Shown piece after piece: positions 18,100 through 27,191 of a DNA stretch of 64,000 nt (position 1 is its first letter; each line of letters starts with the position of its first letter). The DNA comes from Flavobacterium sp. Root186 (lineage in GTDB: Bacteria; Bacteroidota; Bacteroidia; Flavobacteriales; Flavobacteriaceae), in contig NZ_LMHW01000002.1 of assembly GCF_001428525.1 (NCBI RefSeq), positions 42,039 through 106,038 of the forward strand, in the 5' to 3' direction. Position numbers and translations under genes: made by a program. The notes under the pieces are model-generated. The model ran no database searches. It had not been told where the DNA came from and was given only the letters and a program-made list of their open reading frames with translations.

Positions 18100-19432
18100 C
18101 AAAGAATTTATTCATCAATTAGAAGATTTAATCGTTAAGAAAAATGACAATGAACTTGAAGTTTTACTTAATGATCTTCACCATGCTGATATCGCCGAAA
18201 TCCTTGAAGAATTAGATTTTGACGAAGCAACTTATATTTTCAAAGTTTTAGATAGTGATAAAACTGCAGAAATTCTTCTTGAATTAGAAGAAGACTTGCG
18301 TGAGAATATCTTAAGCCGACTTTCTCCTAAAGAGATTGCCGAAGAGCTTGATGAGCTTGAAACAAATGATGCGGCCGATATTATCGCTGAACTTTCGCAG
18401 GAAATTAAGGCAGAAGTTATCTCTGAGTTACTTGACGTAGAACACGCAAAAGACATTGTTGAATTATTACGCTATGATGAAAATACGGCGGGTGGTTTGA
18501 TGGGTAAAGAACTTGTAAAAGTCAATGAAAACTGGAATGTTTTAACCTGCGTAAAAGAAATGCGAATTCAGGCAGAAAATGTTTCGCGAGTTCATTCTAT
18601 TTATGTTGTTGATGATGAAAACCGCTTAAAAGGCCGTTTATCTCTTAAAGATTTATTGACAACTTCGACCAAAACTCAAATTGGAGATATTTATATTCGA
18701 AAATTAAATTTCGTGAACGTAGATACCGAAGATGTTGAGGTAGCCCGTATTATGCAAAAGTACGATTTAGAGGCGATTCCGGTTGTGGATGAACTGGGAC
18801 GTTTGGTTGGAAGAATTACAATTGATGATATCGTAGACGTAATCAAAGATGAAGCCGATAAAGATTACCAATTAGCAGCGGGTATTACACAGGATATTGA
18901 AACAAACGACAGTGTTCTTGAATTAACAAAAGCGCGTCTGCCTTGGCTTTTAATTGGGATGGTAATCGAGATTGTCGCTTCTTTTGTTTTGAAAGATAAT
19001 GAAAGCGCTTTCCAGAAATATTCGACCTTAATTATTTTTGTACCCCTGCTTTCGGCTACAGCCGGAAATATTGGAGTTCAGGCATCGGCAATTGTTGTGC
19101 AGGGTTTGGCAAACGGAACCTTGAAAGAATTCAGCAAAAGTTATTTTAGTAAAGAAGTTACCGTTTCGATGATTTCCGGAAGTATAATTTCCCTGCTTCT
19201 GCTGGGATACCATTCTCTTATGTACGGACAATATTTAGTAGGAATTGCTATTTCGATCTCTATGATAGTGGTCATTATGTTTGCCGCAATTTTAGGAACC
19301 TTGGTACCGCTTTTTCTTCATAAAAATAAAATCGACCCCGCAATTGCAACCGGGCCATTTATTACTACAACTAATGATGTTTTTGGAATTATGCTCTATT
19401 TTGGAGTAGCCAAATTGATTCTTGGGTTTTAA
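18083..19432 (+). CDS. mgtE: Magnesium transporter MgtE
   Basis: An inner-membrane Mg2+ channel of 449 residues. Order: acidic N-terminal helical domain (about 1-130), two CBS domains (130-255) that sense cytosolic Mg2+, a plug helix, then five membrane segments (285-449) with the pore signature region '[21 protein letters not shown]'-type helix and '[12 protein letters not shown]' near the end. All parts are present. Its start lies inside the rsmA coding region (17-nt overlap), so translation is likely coupled. Confidence 0.96.
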   Translation: MEFKVSKEFIHQLEDLIVKKNDNELEVLLNDLHHADIAEILEELDFDEATYIFKVLDSDKTAEILLELEEDLRENILSRLSPKEIAEELDELETNDAADIIAELSQEIKAEVISELLDVEHAKDIVELLRYDENTAGGLMGKELVKVNENWNVLTCVKEMRIQAENVSRVHSIYVVDDENRLKGRLSLKDLLTTSTKTQIGDIYIRKLNFVNVDTEDVEVARIMQKYDLEAIPVVDELGRLVGRITIDDIVDVIKDEADKDYQLAAGITQDIETNDSVLELTKARLPWLLIGMVIEIVASFVLKDNESAFQKYSTLIIFVPLLSATAGNIGVQASAIVVQGLANGTLKEFSKSYFSKEVTVSMISGSIISLLLLGYHSLMYGQYLVGIAISISMIVVIMFAAILGTLVPLFLHKNKIDPAIATGPFITTTNDVFGIMLYFGVAKLILGF

Positions 19433-19544
19433 ATTTTTGCCACAAATTAATAGATTGCAGTGATTTAAAATCCTTAAAATCTGCGTAATTTACAGCCGAA
19501 AAATATGCTGTTAGCCAGCCCAGAATAAATTAAAACCAAGCAGG

Positions 19545-20321
19545 ATGAAAGTACACATTATAGGGGGAGGAAACCTTGGGGTTTCTATTGCCTTGGGAAT
19601 TGCAAAATTTTCTAAAAACAATCAGGTTACCGTAACAAGAAGAAACACTGCAAGTATTCAATATTTAGCCGAATACGGGATTACGGTTTCTAACGATAAT
19701 AAACATAATATTCAAGAAGCCGATGTGGTAATTTTAACCATAAAACCGTATCAGGTTGATACCGTTTTGTCTGAAATTTTACCGGTAATTCAAAACAAAA
19801 CAATCGCTTCTGCCGTAAGCGGATTGTCTCTTGATGTTCTTCAAACAAAAACAAATAACGAATACCCTGTTGTGCGTATTATGCCAAATATTGCTGCGCA
19901 GTTTGGGGAATCGGCTACATGTATTTCTTTCCCTGAAAAAGACAAAGAAAAAGCATTGCCAATTGTGGACTTATTTGAGGATTTAGGAACGGCTCCTGTA
20001 ATCGACGAAAAATTAATGGATGCAGCGACAGTTTTAGGCGCGTGTGGAACTGCGTATGCTTTAAGATATATTCGTGCTTCTATGCAAGCGGGAATCGAAA
20101 TTGGATTTGATTCTAATACCGCTCTCGCAATTGCTGCACAAACCGTAAAAGGAGCTGCAAAAATGTTATTAGAGGAAAAAGTACACCCAGAACAATTAAT
20201 TGACCGCGTAACAACACCACAAGGTTGTACAATTGTCGGTTTAAATGAAATGGAACATAATGGTTTCAGTTCGTCTTTAATAAAAGGAATAAAGACTTCT
20301 TTAAAGCAAATCAAAGGGTAG
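19545..20321 (+). CDS. proC: Pyrroline-5-carboxylate reductase
   Basis: Last step of proline synthesis: reduces pyrroline-5-carboxylate with NAD(P)H. 258 residues. The N-terminal Rossmann motif is IIGGGNLG (residues 4-11) and the helical dimerisation domain carries 'GACGTAYALRYIRA' and 'RVTTPQGCTIVGLNEME', the P5C-binding signature. No proA/proB is in the window. It is somewhat shorter than the typical ~270 residues but complete. Confidence 0.93.
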   Translation: MKVHIIGGGNLGVSIALGIAKFSKNNQVTVTRRNTASIQYLAEYGITVSNDNKHNIQEADVVILTIKPYQVDTVLSEILPVIQNKTIASAVSGLSLDVLQTKTNNEYPVVRIMPNIAAQFGESATCISFPEKDKEKALPIVDLFEDLGTAPVIDEKLMDAATVLGACGTAYALRYIRASMQAGIEIGFDSNTALAIAAQTVKGAAKMLLEEKVHPEQLIDRVTTPQGCTIVGLNEMEHNGFSSSLIKGIKTSLKQIKG

Positions 20322-20347
20322 TTTTTTAAAATTTCAATATTTAAAAT

Positions 20348-20386
20348 TCCAAATTCCAATTTTTGTTGGAGTTTGGGATTTTTTGT
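20348..20386 (+). terminator. Possible terminator after proC
   Basis: 'ttccaaattccaa' can pair imperfectly with 'ttggagtttggga', followed by a run of six T. The stem has mismatches, so this is tentative. Confidence 0.45.
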
Positions 20387-20412
20387 TTTTGGAATTTTAA
20401 TAGATTGTCAGT

Positions 20413-20464
20413 CTGAGCGAAGTCGAAGACCTTATATATGACAAATCCCTTCTACTTCGCTCAG
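20413..20464. repeat. Inverted repeat 'ctgagcgaagtcgaag' family
   Basis: 16-nt arms 20413-20428 and 20449-20464 pair with one mismatch. The word recurs at 57350-57413, and a related one near 30372. It lies between convergent proC and the ABM-family gene. Confidence 0.8.
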
Positions 20465-20487
20465 GATACAGCTGTTATAATAGTCGT

Positions 20488-20787
20488 TTAAGCAAAAACT
20501 TCAAAATGCTCGACTTTCTCTTCAAACTCTAATAAAAAGTCATCATCTTCAGGATAGTATTTTGCTTTTTCGAAATCGTCTCCGGCAAAATTTTTAATTA
20601 CTTCTACGTTTTTCCAATACGTAATTATTGTAAAATGTGCTTCGTTGTCTTTTATATTTCTTAAAAAAGACAGTTTCACAAAACCAGTAGTTTTTGAGTA
20701 ATCAGGAATTGCAGTCTTTTTAATGAATTCGGTGTAAGTTTCATAATCTTCAATTCTTGTTTTTCCGTGCCATATTCTTGCGATCAT
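20488..20787 (-). CDS. Antibiotic-biosynthesis-monooxygenase-like (ABM) protein
   Basis: 99 residues with the dimeric alpha+beta barrel pattern of the ABM family: 'MIARIWHGKT', 'PGF'-equivalent 'TTGFVKLSFLRN' and 'THFTIITYWKN'-like strand ('AHFTIITYWKNVEVI'). Such proteins include heme-degrading and quinone monooxygenases, but many have no known enzyme activity. No heme-binding residue can be assigned confidently. Monocistronic. Confidence 0.75.
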   Translation of the reverse strand: MIARIWHGKTRIEDYETYTEFIKKTAIPDYSKTTGFVKLSFLRNIKDNEAHFTIITYWKNVEVIKNFAGDDFEKAKYYPEDDDFLLEFEEKVEHFEVFA

Positions 20788-20819
20788 AATATTGAATTTA
20801 AAGTTATTTTAGGCTTTTT

Positions 20820-20920
20820 GTCATTCCGAGGAACGAGGAATCTTCGCAAGTAGCTCCGCAATATAATGCCTCAATCTTTGTCGAGTTTTCTTACGAAGAT
20901 TCCTCGTTCCTCGGAATGAC
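20820..20920. repeat. 27-bp perfect inverted repeat
   Basis: Arms 20820-20846 and 20894-20920 (gtcattccgaggaacgagga... and its complement) match 27/27 around a 47-nt centre. It lies between two minus-strand genes. The word 'cattccgaggaacgagg' is recognisably of a dispersed-repeat type in Bacteroidota genomes (from memory). Confidence 0.9.
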
Positions 20921-20951
20921 AATATTGTGGAGAAAATTGGAATTTGGAATT

Positions 20952-21497
20952 TTATTTTTGAGATTTAATTAATTGAATATATTTCCTCCCACATTCTGAA
21001 AGCTTTGTATAAGAATTCATCGAGTTGCCATAATTTTGAATAGTAAGCGTGTCTTTTGAATAACCGGCTTCGATTCCAACTGGGATTTCTAATTCTTTTG
21101 TAGATGTTTTAGAATCCGAAATAGAATCATTTTCTTCTTCATGGCTTATGTCGCCTTCATATTCATCCCATTTTATACCTTCTAAAATCAAATATTTTTC
21201 TCCATATTTTTGGATTTTAAAAGTTGCAATTCCTTTAAGTTCTCTAGTTTTTGTTTTTAAGAAATAAGCATAACCATTTTTTGTTTTTGTTATTTCTAAT
21301 AAGAGTCTACATTCACCTGAATCGTTTTCCTCGGGTTTAGTTTCATAAGTGCCTTCTATCCATTTTTTGTCAAATGGCTTTTCTAAAGTAACTGAATTTT
21401 TTGAAATGGCAGGTTCAGGAGATTCAGAAGCGTTTTTTTTGTCGTTACAAGAAAAAAGCAAGGCAAAACTAAATAGTAAATAGTAATACTTTTTCAT
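20952..21497 (-). CDS. Lipoprotein, unknown function
   Basis: 181 residues. Lipoprotein signal MKKYYYLLFSFALLFSCNDKK with Cys17. The mature domain starts with a Ser/Pro/Glu-rich linker and then a predicted beta-rich fold containing 'WIEGTYETK' and 'GYAYFLKTKTRELKG', the look of a small lipocalin-like or META-type barrel. Family not recognised. It stands alone between the ABM gene and nhaA. Confidence 0.7.
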   Translation of the reverse strand: MKKYYYLLFSFALLFSCNDKKNASESPEPAISKNSVTLEKPFDKKWIEGTYETKPEENDSGECRLLLEITKTKNGYAYFLKTKTRELKGIATFKIQKYGEKYLILEGIKWDEYEGDISHEEENDSISDSKTSTKELEIPVGIEAGYSKDTLTIQNYGNSMNSYTKLSECGRKYIQLIKSQK

Positions 21498-21564
21498 TTT
21501 TCGAATTGAGGTTATTTTTAAAAATTAAATCTGTTTATATCTGCGAAAATCTGTGTGCCAAAAA

Positions 21565-22710
21565 TTAAGCGCTTTTATTTTTTGAGAGAACAAACTTTAA
21601 ATAAGCAAATCCGAGAACGCCGGAAAGTACAGAGGCTATAATAATTGATATTTTAGAATAAAGAATTGTTTCAGGATCTTTAAAAGCCAGAAGCGTAATA
21701 AAAATAGACATTGTAAAACCTATTCCGCCCAGCATTCCGGCACCCAAAATATGCGCCCATCTTAAGTTTTTCGGTAACGCACATAAACCGGCGCTTACTC
21801 CAATGGAAGAAAAAAGAGCAATTCCTAAAGGTTTTCCGATTACCAGACCAAGAATAATTCCAAATGTATTAGGATGGTTTAATCCGGCATGCCAGTCAGA
21901 TTCTATGGCGATACAAGTATTGGCAATTGCAAACAAAGGCAGAATAATAAACGCTGCAGGTTTGTGTAAAAAATGCTGTAATTTATAAGATGATGATTTT
22001 TCGCTGCCGTCTCCAAACGGAATCACAAATGCTAAAATAACACCTGTTATTGTTGCATGAACTCCAGAGTTTAGCATGAAGTACCACATTATGATGCCTC
22101 CAATTAAATACGGAATCAGGTTGTAAATTTTCATTCGGTTTAAAGCAAATAATAAAATCCAGATTCCTAATGCAATTCCTAAATTTAAAAATGCAATTGA
22201 TTGAGTGTAAAAAACAGCAATGACAATTATAGCACCCAAATCGTCTATAACGGCAAGTGCAGTTAAAAAGACTTTTAAAGACGCAGGAACTTTGTTTCCT
22301 AAAAGAGATAAAATTCCAATCGCAAAGGCAATATCTGTCGCCATCGGAATTCCTGCACCATTTTGCGTTGCCGTTTTAAAATTTAAAGCAAGAAATATGG
22401 CGGCTGGAACCAGCATTCCGCCAAAAGCAGCCATAATAGGCAGCGAAGCATTTTTTATATTCGATAGTTCGCCATGATAAATTTCGCGTTCCAGCTCTAA
22501 ACCAATCAATAAAAAGAAAATGGTCATCAATCCGTCGTTGATCCAATGTGTGATCGAGTGTCCGCCCAGATCTTTTTCCCAAAAAGCAATATATTCTGGA
22601 CCATAAGACGAATTTGCCACATACAAAGAAATAATCGTGACAAATAATAGAAGCATTCCTCCTGATTTTTCGTTTTCAAAAAAGGCTTTAAAAGTCTTGG
22701 TTAATTTCAT
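21565..22710 (-). CDS. nhaA: Na+/H+ antiporter NhaA
   Basis: Inner-membrane antiporter expelling Na+ in exchange for H+, 381 residues from the ATG at 22710 (MKLTKTFKAFFENEKSGG). Hallmarks: 'NDGLMTIFFLLIGLELERE' after the first helices, 'GIPMATDIAFAIGI', and the ion-binding pair of aspartates in 'AVIDDLGAIIVIA'. The frame continues to 22824, but those 38 residues precede the conserved NhaA start. Complete length. Confidence 0.96.
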   Translation of the reverse strand: MKLTKTFKAFFENEKSGGMLLLFVTIISLYVANSSYGPEYIAFWEKDLGGHSITHWINDGLMTIFFLLIGLELEREIYHGELSNIKNASLPIMAAFGGMLVPAAIFLALNFKTATQNGAGIPMATDIAFAIGILSLLGNKVPASLKVFLTALAVIDDLGAIIVIAVFYTQSIAFLNLGIALGIWILLFALNRMKIYNLIPYLIGGIIMWYFMLNSGVHATITGVILAFVIPFGDGSEKSSSYKLQHFLHKPAAFIILPLFAIANTCIAIESDWHAGLNHPNTFGIILGLVIGKPLGIALFSSIGVSAGLCALPKNLRWAHILGAGMLGGIGFTMSIFITLLAFKDPETILYSKISIIIASVLSGVLGFAYLKFVLSKNKSA

Positions 22711-22962
22711 TTTAGAAAGATTGTGTGATTTAAAAAAGAGAGAATTTCTTTGAGGCTTGTTTTTCAAAGTTAAAAAAAATCTGACCAATAAAAAAAGTTT
22801 AGGGACAAAGCTGCAAAGGGACAAAGTTTTTTAATGATACTATATTATTAAAAAAGATTAGTTCAATCTACATCCTAAAGCTGTTACGAATGCGTGTAAT
22901 AAATCTTTGCGCTTTGAGACTTTGCGAGATTAATAATTAAAGTAACTTTTAAAGAATTACTG

Positions 22963-22970
22963 TATTTTTG
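22963..22970 (+). promoter_or_regulatory. -7 element TATTTTTG upstream of the dehydrogenase gene
   Basis: A perfect TAnnTTTG box 20 nt before the ATG at 22991; no convincing -33 TTG. Confidence 0.45.
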
Positions 22971-22990
22971 TTTTAGTTAAAATAAAAAAA

Positions 22991-23938
22991 ATGAGCATAA
23001 AAATTCTTCATATCGACAGCAATCATCCCATTCTTTGGAAACAACTGGAAGAAGCCGGTTTTGAAAATCACGCCGATTTTAAATCTTCCAAAGAAGAAAT
23101 TGAAGCAAAAATTCAGGATTATAACGGAATTGTAATTCGAAGCCGATTTAAAATTGATAAAACATTTTTAGACAAAGCGACCAATTTGCAGTTTATTGCA
23201 CGGGTTGGCGCGGGTTTAGAAAGTATTGATTGTGATTACGCCTTATCTAAAGATATTGAACTAATTGCTGCTCCCGAAGGGAATTGTAATGCAGTTGCAG
23301 AGCATACTTTAGGGATGATTCTTTCTCTCTTTAATAAATTGAATATTGCCGACTATGAAATTCGCTCAGGACAATGGAATAGAGAAAGTAATCGTGGCCA
23401 TGAACTTGATGGAAAAACGGTAGGGATTATTGGTTATGGAAATATGGGTAAAGCATTTGCAAAAAAGCTTAGAGGGTTTGATGTTACCGTTTTATGTTAT
23501 GACATTCAGGATAATATGGGAGACGAAAATGCCAGACAAGTTTCATTAAAGGAACTTCAGGAAAAGACAGATGTGCTGAGTCTGCATATTCCGTGGACGC
23601 CTGAAACCGATAAAATGGTGGACTCGGCATTTATTAACGAATTCAAAAAACCAATATGGATAATTAATACTTCGAGAGGCAAAAACATTGTTACCGCCGA
23701 TTTGGTCGAGACAATGAAAGCAGGGAAAGTCCTTGGCGCTGGTTTGGATGTTTTGGAATATGAAAAATTATCTTTTGAAACACTTTTTCAGGATAAAAAT
23801 ACTCCCGAAGCTTTTCAGTATCTATTAGATGGACGAAAGGTGATTTTAACACCTCACATTGCCGGATGGACTTTTGAAAGTCACGAGCGTTTAGCGCAGG
23901 TTATTGTAGATAAAATAAAAAAAGTTTATTCTAAGTAA
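22991..23938 (+). CDS. D-2-hydroxyacid dehydrogenase (phosphoglycerate-dehydrogenase-like)
   Basis: 315 residues, NAD-dependent. The NAD-binding domain carries VGIIGYGNMGKAFAKKL (about 143-159). Catalytic residues: Arg in 'INTSRG', a Glu in the 'LDVLEYE' region, and His in 'LTPHIAGWTFES'. It resembles the short SerA type without a C-terminal ACT domain, so it may act on 3-phosphoglycerate or another 2-hydroxyacid. No serB/serC neighbours, so I leave the symbol open. Confidence 0.87.
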   Translation: MSIKILHIDSNHPILWKQLEEAGFENHADFKSSKEEIEAKIQDYNGIVIRSRFKIDKTFLDKATNLQFIARVGAGLESIDCDYALSKDIELIAAPEGNCNAVAEHTLGMILSLFNKLNIADYEIRSGQWNRESNRGHELDGKTVGIIGYGNMGKAFAKKLRGFDVTVLCYDIQDNMGDENARQVSLKELQEKTDVLSLHIPWTPETDKMVDSAFINEFKKPIWIINTSRGKNIVTADLVETMKAGKVLGAGLDVLEYEKLSFETLFQDKNTPEAFQYLLDGRKVILTPHIAGWTFESHERLAQVIVDKIKKVYSK

Positions 23939-24044
23939 TTATTGATATCAGAATTTAATTACTTCTTAATTTTGAGAAAATCACTTTAGATTTTAATAAC
24001 AAGGCATTTCTGTAAAAGTAATGTGTATAATTAGTTTTTAAAAT

Positions 24045-24052
24045 TAATTTTG
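24045..24052 (+). promoter_or_regulatory. -7 element TAATTTTG upstream of DUF805 gene
   Basis: A perfect TAnnTTTG box, which would give a leader of about 90 nt before the ATG at 24148. Confidence 0.45.
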
Positions 24053-24147
24053 TTTAATATTGTTTCCAATTTTTTTAACAAAATTTTAAATAAGGAGAAA
24101 CTGAAAATCCTAAAAAGAGTAGGGATAAACGAACTAATTTATTAATT

Positions 24148-24519
24148 ATGATTGAATGGTACAAAAAAGTGGTTTTTGAAAACTATGCAAATTTTAATGG
24201 AAGAGCAAGAAGAAAAGAATATTGGATGTTTTTCTTGGCAAATTTTATTGTAAGTTTTGGTTTAGGTTTTATCATGGGATTACTTGCGCCTAGTTTAGCA
24301 TTGATTGCAAATGTTTATAGTCTGGCTGTTTTAATTCCTTCGATTGCAGTTGGTGTTAGAAGATTGCATGATACAGGTAAAAGCGGATGGTTTCTACTTA
24401 TTCCAATTTACAACATTATTTTGCTTGCTACTGAAGGCGATAGAGGTGTAAATGAATATGGACCAGATCCTAAAAATGAATTTGACGAAGTCAATGAAAT
24501 TGGAAAAGCTGAACTTTAA
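24148..24519 (+). CDS. DUF805 membrane protein
   Basis: 123 residues. Typical DUF805 layout: 'NFNGRARRKEYWMFFL' leading into two or three membrane helices, then 'RRLHDTGKSGWFLLIPIY' and a short acidic tail (GPDPKNEFDE). Inner-membrane protein of unknown role. Followed 21 nt later by a TM2 gene, probably one transcript. Confidence 0.92.
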   Translation: MIEWYKKVVFENYANFNGRARRKEYWMFFLANFIVSFGLGFIMGLLAPSLALIANVYSLAVLIPSIAVGVRRLHDTGKSGWFLLIPIYNIILLATEGDRGVNEYGPDPKNEFDEVNEIGKAEL

Positions 24520-24540
24520 TTAAAATTAAACGATATAAAA

Positions 24541-24819
24541 ATGGAGACTACAAAACCAGAATCTTGGAATACACCATCAGAACCAAAAGCAGAAAATAAA
24601 AAAGTTGTTGCCGGAATTCTTGGGATCTTATTAGGAGGATTTGGAATTCACAAATTTATCTTAGGATATACACAAGAAGGAATTATTCAAATAGTAATTA
24701 CTCTTGTTACTTGTGGAATTGGAAGCATGATTGGTTTCGTTGAAGGAATCATTTACCTGACAAAATCAGACGAAGAATTTTACCAAACTTACCAAGTAGG
24801 TAAGAAAGGCTGGTTCTAA
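24541..24819 (+). CDS. TM2 domain protein (copy 1)
   Basis: 92 residues: a hydrophilic head, then 'KKVVAGILGILLGGFGIHKF' opening the two-helix TM2 domain and ending 'QVGKKGWF'. TM2 proteins are small membrane proteins of unknown function. It is a close paralogue of the next gene, and its C-terminal 30 residues are nearly identical. A terminator follows. Confidence 0.92.
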   Translation: METTKPESWNTPSEPKAENKKVVAGILGILLGGFGIHKFILGYTQEGIIQIVITLVTCGIGSMIGFVEGIIYLTKSDEEFYQTYQVGKKGWF

Positions 24820-24828
24820 AACATATTG

Positions 24829-24863
24829 AATCCCATTCGTGCATAGCAAATGGGATTTTTTTT
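24829..24863 (+). terminator. Terminator after TM2 copy 1
   Basis: Stem aatcccatt / aatgggatt with an 11-nt loop followed by eight T. Its stem is nearly the same as that of the terminator at 25216-25249. Confidence 0.85.
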
Positions 24864-24905
24864 GCCCGATTATTTTTTAATTTGAACATTAATTTTAATA
24901 AAACT

Positions 24906-25169
24906 ATGGAAAATACACAATCAGAATTTGGAGGACCAAAACCAGAAAACAAAAAAGTTGTTGCTGGAATTCTAGCCATTTTATTAGGAGCATTAGGAAT
25001 TCATAAATTCTATTTAGGATATAGCAAAGAAGGAATTATTCAGCTTATTTTAGGCCTTTTATGCGGAGTAGGAGGTATAATTGGTTTAATCGAAGGAATT
25101 ATTTACCTGACAAAATCAGATGAAGATTTTTATCAAACCTACCAGGTTGGTAAGAAAGGCTGGTTTTAA
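24906..25169 (+). CDS. TM2 domain protein (copy 2)
   Basis: 87 residues from the ATG at 24906 (MENTQSEFGGPKPENKKVV). Same TM2 layout as the preceding gene: 'GILAILLGALGIHKFYLGYS' start of domain, 'GLIEGIIYLTKSDE' and 'QVGKKGWF' end. A TTG eight codons upstream is not needed. Tandem duplication with the neighbour is clear, and both copies have matching terminators. Confidence 0.92.
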   Translation: MENTQSEFGGPKPENKKVVAGILAILLGALGIHKFYLGYSKEGIIQLILGLLCGVGGIIGLIEGIIYLTKSDEDFYQTYQVGKKGWF

Positions 25170-25215
25170 TCCTGGAAAGTAAAACGAACTAGTTTTTAAA
25201 CAAAAATTGTAAATA

Positions 25216-25249
25216 AAAAATCCCATTTGTATAAGCAAATGGGATTTTT
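25216..25249. terminator. Bidirectional terminator, TM2 copy 2 / acyltransferase
   Basis: 14-bp perfect stem (aaaaatcccatttg / caaatgggattttt) with a 6-nt loop between convergent genes. Confidence 0.9.
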
Positions 25250-25268
25250 CTATTTGAAGTAAATCTGA

Positions 25269-27071
25269 TTAATCTTCCTTCTCAGATAATTTACGCTCTA
25301 GTTCTATTTGAAACTCTTCAATAACGGGTTTCATAGTGCTTTCTGGAATATCTGCGATTCTAATGTACATTAAACCATCAATAGCATTGTTAAACAAAGG
25401 ATCGACGTTAAAAGCAACGACACGTGCATTTTGCTTGATGTACTTTTTAATTAAAACAGGCAAACGTAAATTTCCTGGTTCTAATTCGTCAATAATTTTA
25501 TCAAACTTATTTAAGTCAGATTCAGCTTCGTCAAAAATAAAGTCTTTGTCAGCGTCTTTCAGTTTTACCTTATATGCTTTTTTCGGGTGAATGTATTGTG
25601 CAATATACGGATCGTAATAATTAGACTTCATAAACTCAATCATCAATGATTTAGAGAAATCTGAGAATTGATTACTGATACTTACGCCGCCTAATAAATA
25701 TTTATGTTCAGGATAACGCAATGTGGTGTGAATAATTCCCTTCCATAACAAGAATAAAGGCATTGGTTTTTGCTGATATTCACGAATGATAAAAGCACGT
25801 CCCATTTCGATCGATTTGTGCATCATATCGTGTAATTCCGGTTCGAATCTAAAAAGATCATTGAGATAAAAGCCTTCAATTCCGTATTTTGGGTAAATTT
25901 CAGAACCAAGTCCCATTCTGTAAGCTCCGGCAATTTTTTTGGTTTCATCATCCCATAAAAACATATGGTGATAATATTGGTCAAATTTATCTAAATCAAT
26001 AGATTCATTGGTTCCTTCGCCTACTTCACGAAAAGTAATTTCACGTAAACGGCCAATTTCATGCAGAATGTTCGGAACTGCTTTTGCTCTGGCAAAAAAA
26101 ACTTCGTAGTTTTTGCTTTGTAGCAGCCTGCAATCGCTATTTCTCAACGCATTTACTTCGTCGATCATTTTTGTTTCGTTGGCCGGCGTAACAATTTTTT
26201 TAGGCGCTTTTGGTATTTTTAAACTGGCAGTGTCCAGTAATTTGCTGTCCTTTTCAAAAGGATTGGCCAGCATATAAGTTTTCTTTCTTAAAAATTCTGA
26301 GTATTCTTCAAATGATTCTATTTCGTTCTGTTCGCTTACAGAAATTGGTTTTCCAATACGAACTTTAATAACGCGATCTTTTTGTGTAAGCAGTTCTGAC
26401 GGAAGTTTTGCAGTACGCAAAGTGTCATCTATCTTAGAAAGCCAATAGAATAATTTACTGTTTTTAGCATGAAAGTATATCGGTACAACCGGAACTTTTG
26501 CCTTTCGGATCAATTTTAGAGCGCCTTCTTCCCAAGGCTTGTCTACAACTAATTTCCCGTCTTTATAAGTCGAAACTTCCCCGGCAGGGAAAATCCCTAA
26601 AGGCTTTCCGTCACTTAAATGACGCAGAGTTTCTTTGATTCCAACAACACTCGATTTGGCATCCTTATGATTTTCAAAAGGATTAACCGGCATGATGTAT
26701 TTTTTTAACGGAACAATTCGATGTAATAAGAAATTAGCGATAATCTTGAAATTTGGTTCTCTTTCAAGCATTAATTTCAAAAGTAAAATACCATCAATTC
26801 CTCCAAGCGGATGATTTGAAATGGTTATATAAGCGCCATCTTTAGGTAAACGTTTTAAATCTTCTTCAGGTATTTCGAATTTGATTTCCATCTCATCCAA
26901 AATTCCGTTTAAAAACGCAACATCCTCTAAATGTTTATTATGATCGTAAATTTTATTAAGGGTAGAGATCTTAAGAACCTTCATAAGAATCCAGCCTGAG
27001 AAAGTACCAAGCACTCCGTACTTCTCAACATTTATTGCCTTTGCAACTTCTTTCGCGGTAACTAAACCCAT
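25269..27071 (-). CDS. Bifunctional acyltransferase (candidate GlsF/OlsF amino-acid-lipid synthase)
   Basis: 600 residues, two acyltransferases in one chain. N-terminal PlsC-like domain (about 55-290): catalytic SNHPLGGIDG with H87 and D93, i.e. HX5D rather than the usual HX4D, and 'FPAGEVS' (161-167) in place of FPEGTR. C-terminal domain (about 310-520) is a GNAT-like hemolysin/OlsB-type N-acyltransferase ('AGAYRMGLGSEI', 'ELHDMMHKSIEMGRAFI', 'YLLGGVSISNQF'). This order matches OlsF/GlsF proteins, which acylate ornithine or glycine and then add the second acyl chain. Amino acid substrate cannot be read. Confidence 0.8.
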   Translation of the reverse strand: MGLVTAKEVAKAINVEKYGVLGTFSGWILMKVLKISTLNKIYDHNKHLEDVAFLNGILDEMEIKFEIPEEDLKRLPKDGAYITISNHPLGGIDGILLLKLMLEREPNFKIIANFLLHRIVPLKKYIMPVNPFENHKDAKSSVVGIKETLRHLSDGKPLGIFPAGEVSTYKDGKLVVDKPWEEGALKLIRKAKVPVVPIYFHAKNSKLFYWLSKIDDTLRTAKLPSELLTQKDRVIKVRIGKPISVSEQNEIESFEEYSEFLRKKTYMLANPFEKDSKLLDTASLKIPKAPKKIVTPANETKMIDEVNALRNSDCRLLQSKNYEVFFARAKAVPNILHEIGRLREITFREVGEGTNESIDLDKFDQYYHHMFLWDDETKKIAGAYRMGLGSEIYPKYGIEGFYLNDLFRFEPELHDMMHKSIEMGRAFIIREYQQKPMPLFLLWKGIIHTTLRYPEHKYLLGGVSISNQFSDFSKSLMIEFMKSNYYDPYIAQYIHPKKAYKVKLKDADKDFIFDEAESDLNKFDKIIDELEPGNLRLPVLIKKYIKQNARVVAFNVDPLFNNAIDGLMYIRIADIPESTMKPVIEEFQIELERKLSEKED

Positions 27072-27101
27072 GTACTATTTTTAATTTATTAGAGCAGCGA
27101 A

Positions 27102-27109
27102 CAAAGATA
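27102..27109 (-). promoter_or_regulatory. -7 element TATCTTTG upstream of the acyltransferase gene
   Basis: On the minus strand this reads TATCTTTG, a perfect TAnnTTTG box 31 nt upstream of the ATG at 27071. Confidence 0.5.
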
Positions 27110-27161
27110 ACAAAAAACTCTACTTTTCCTTTATTCAATTACAAACTTTCCTCTTTTTTAT

Positions 27162-27169
27162 TACATTTG
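27162..27169 (+). promoter_or_regulatory. -7 element TACATTTG upstream of the exonuclease III gene
   Basis: A perfect TAnnTTTG box 22 nt before the ATG at 27192, in the divergent gap with the acyltransferase gene. Confidence 0.5.
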
Positions 27170-27191
27170 GAATCCTAAAAAAAATATCCAG

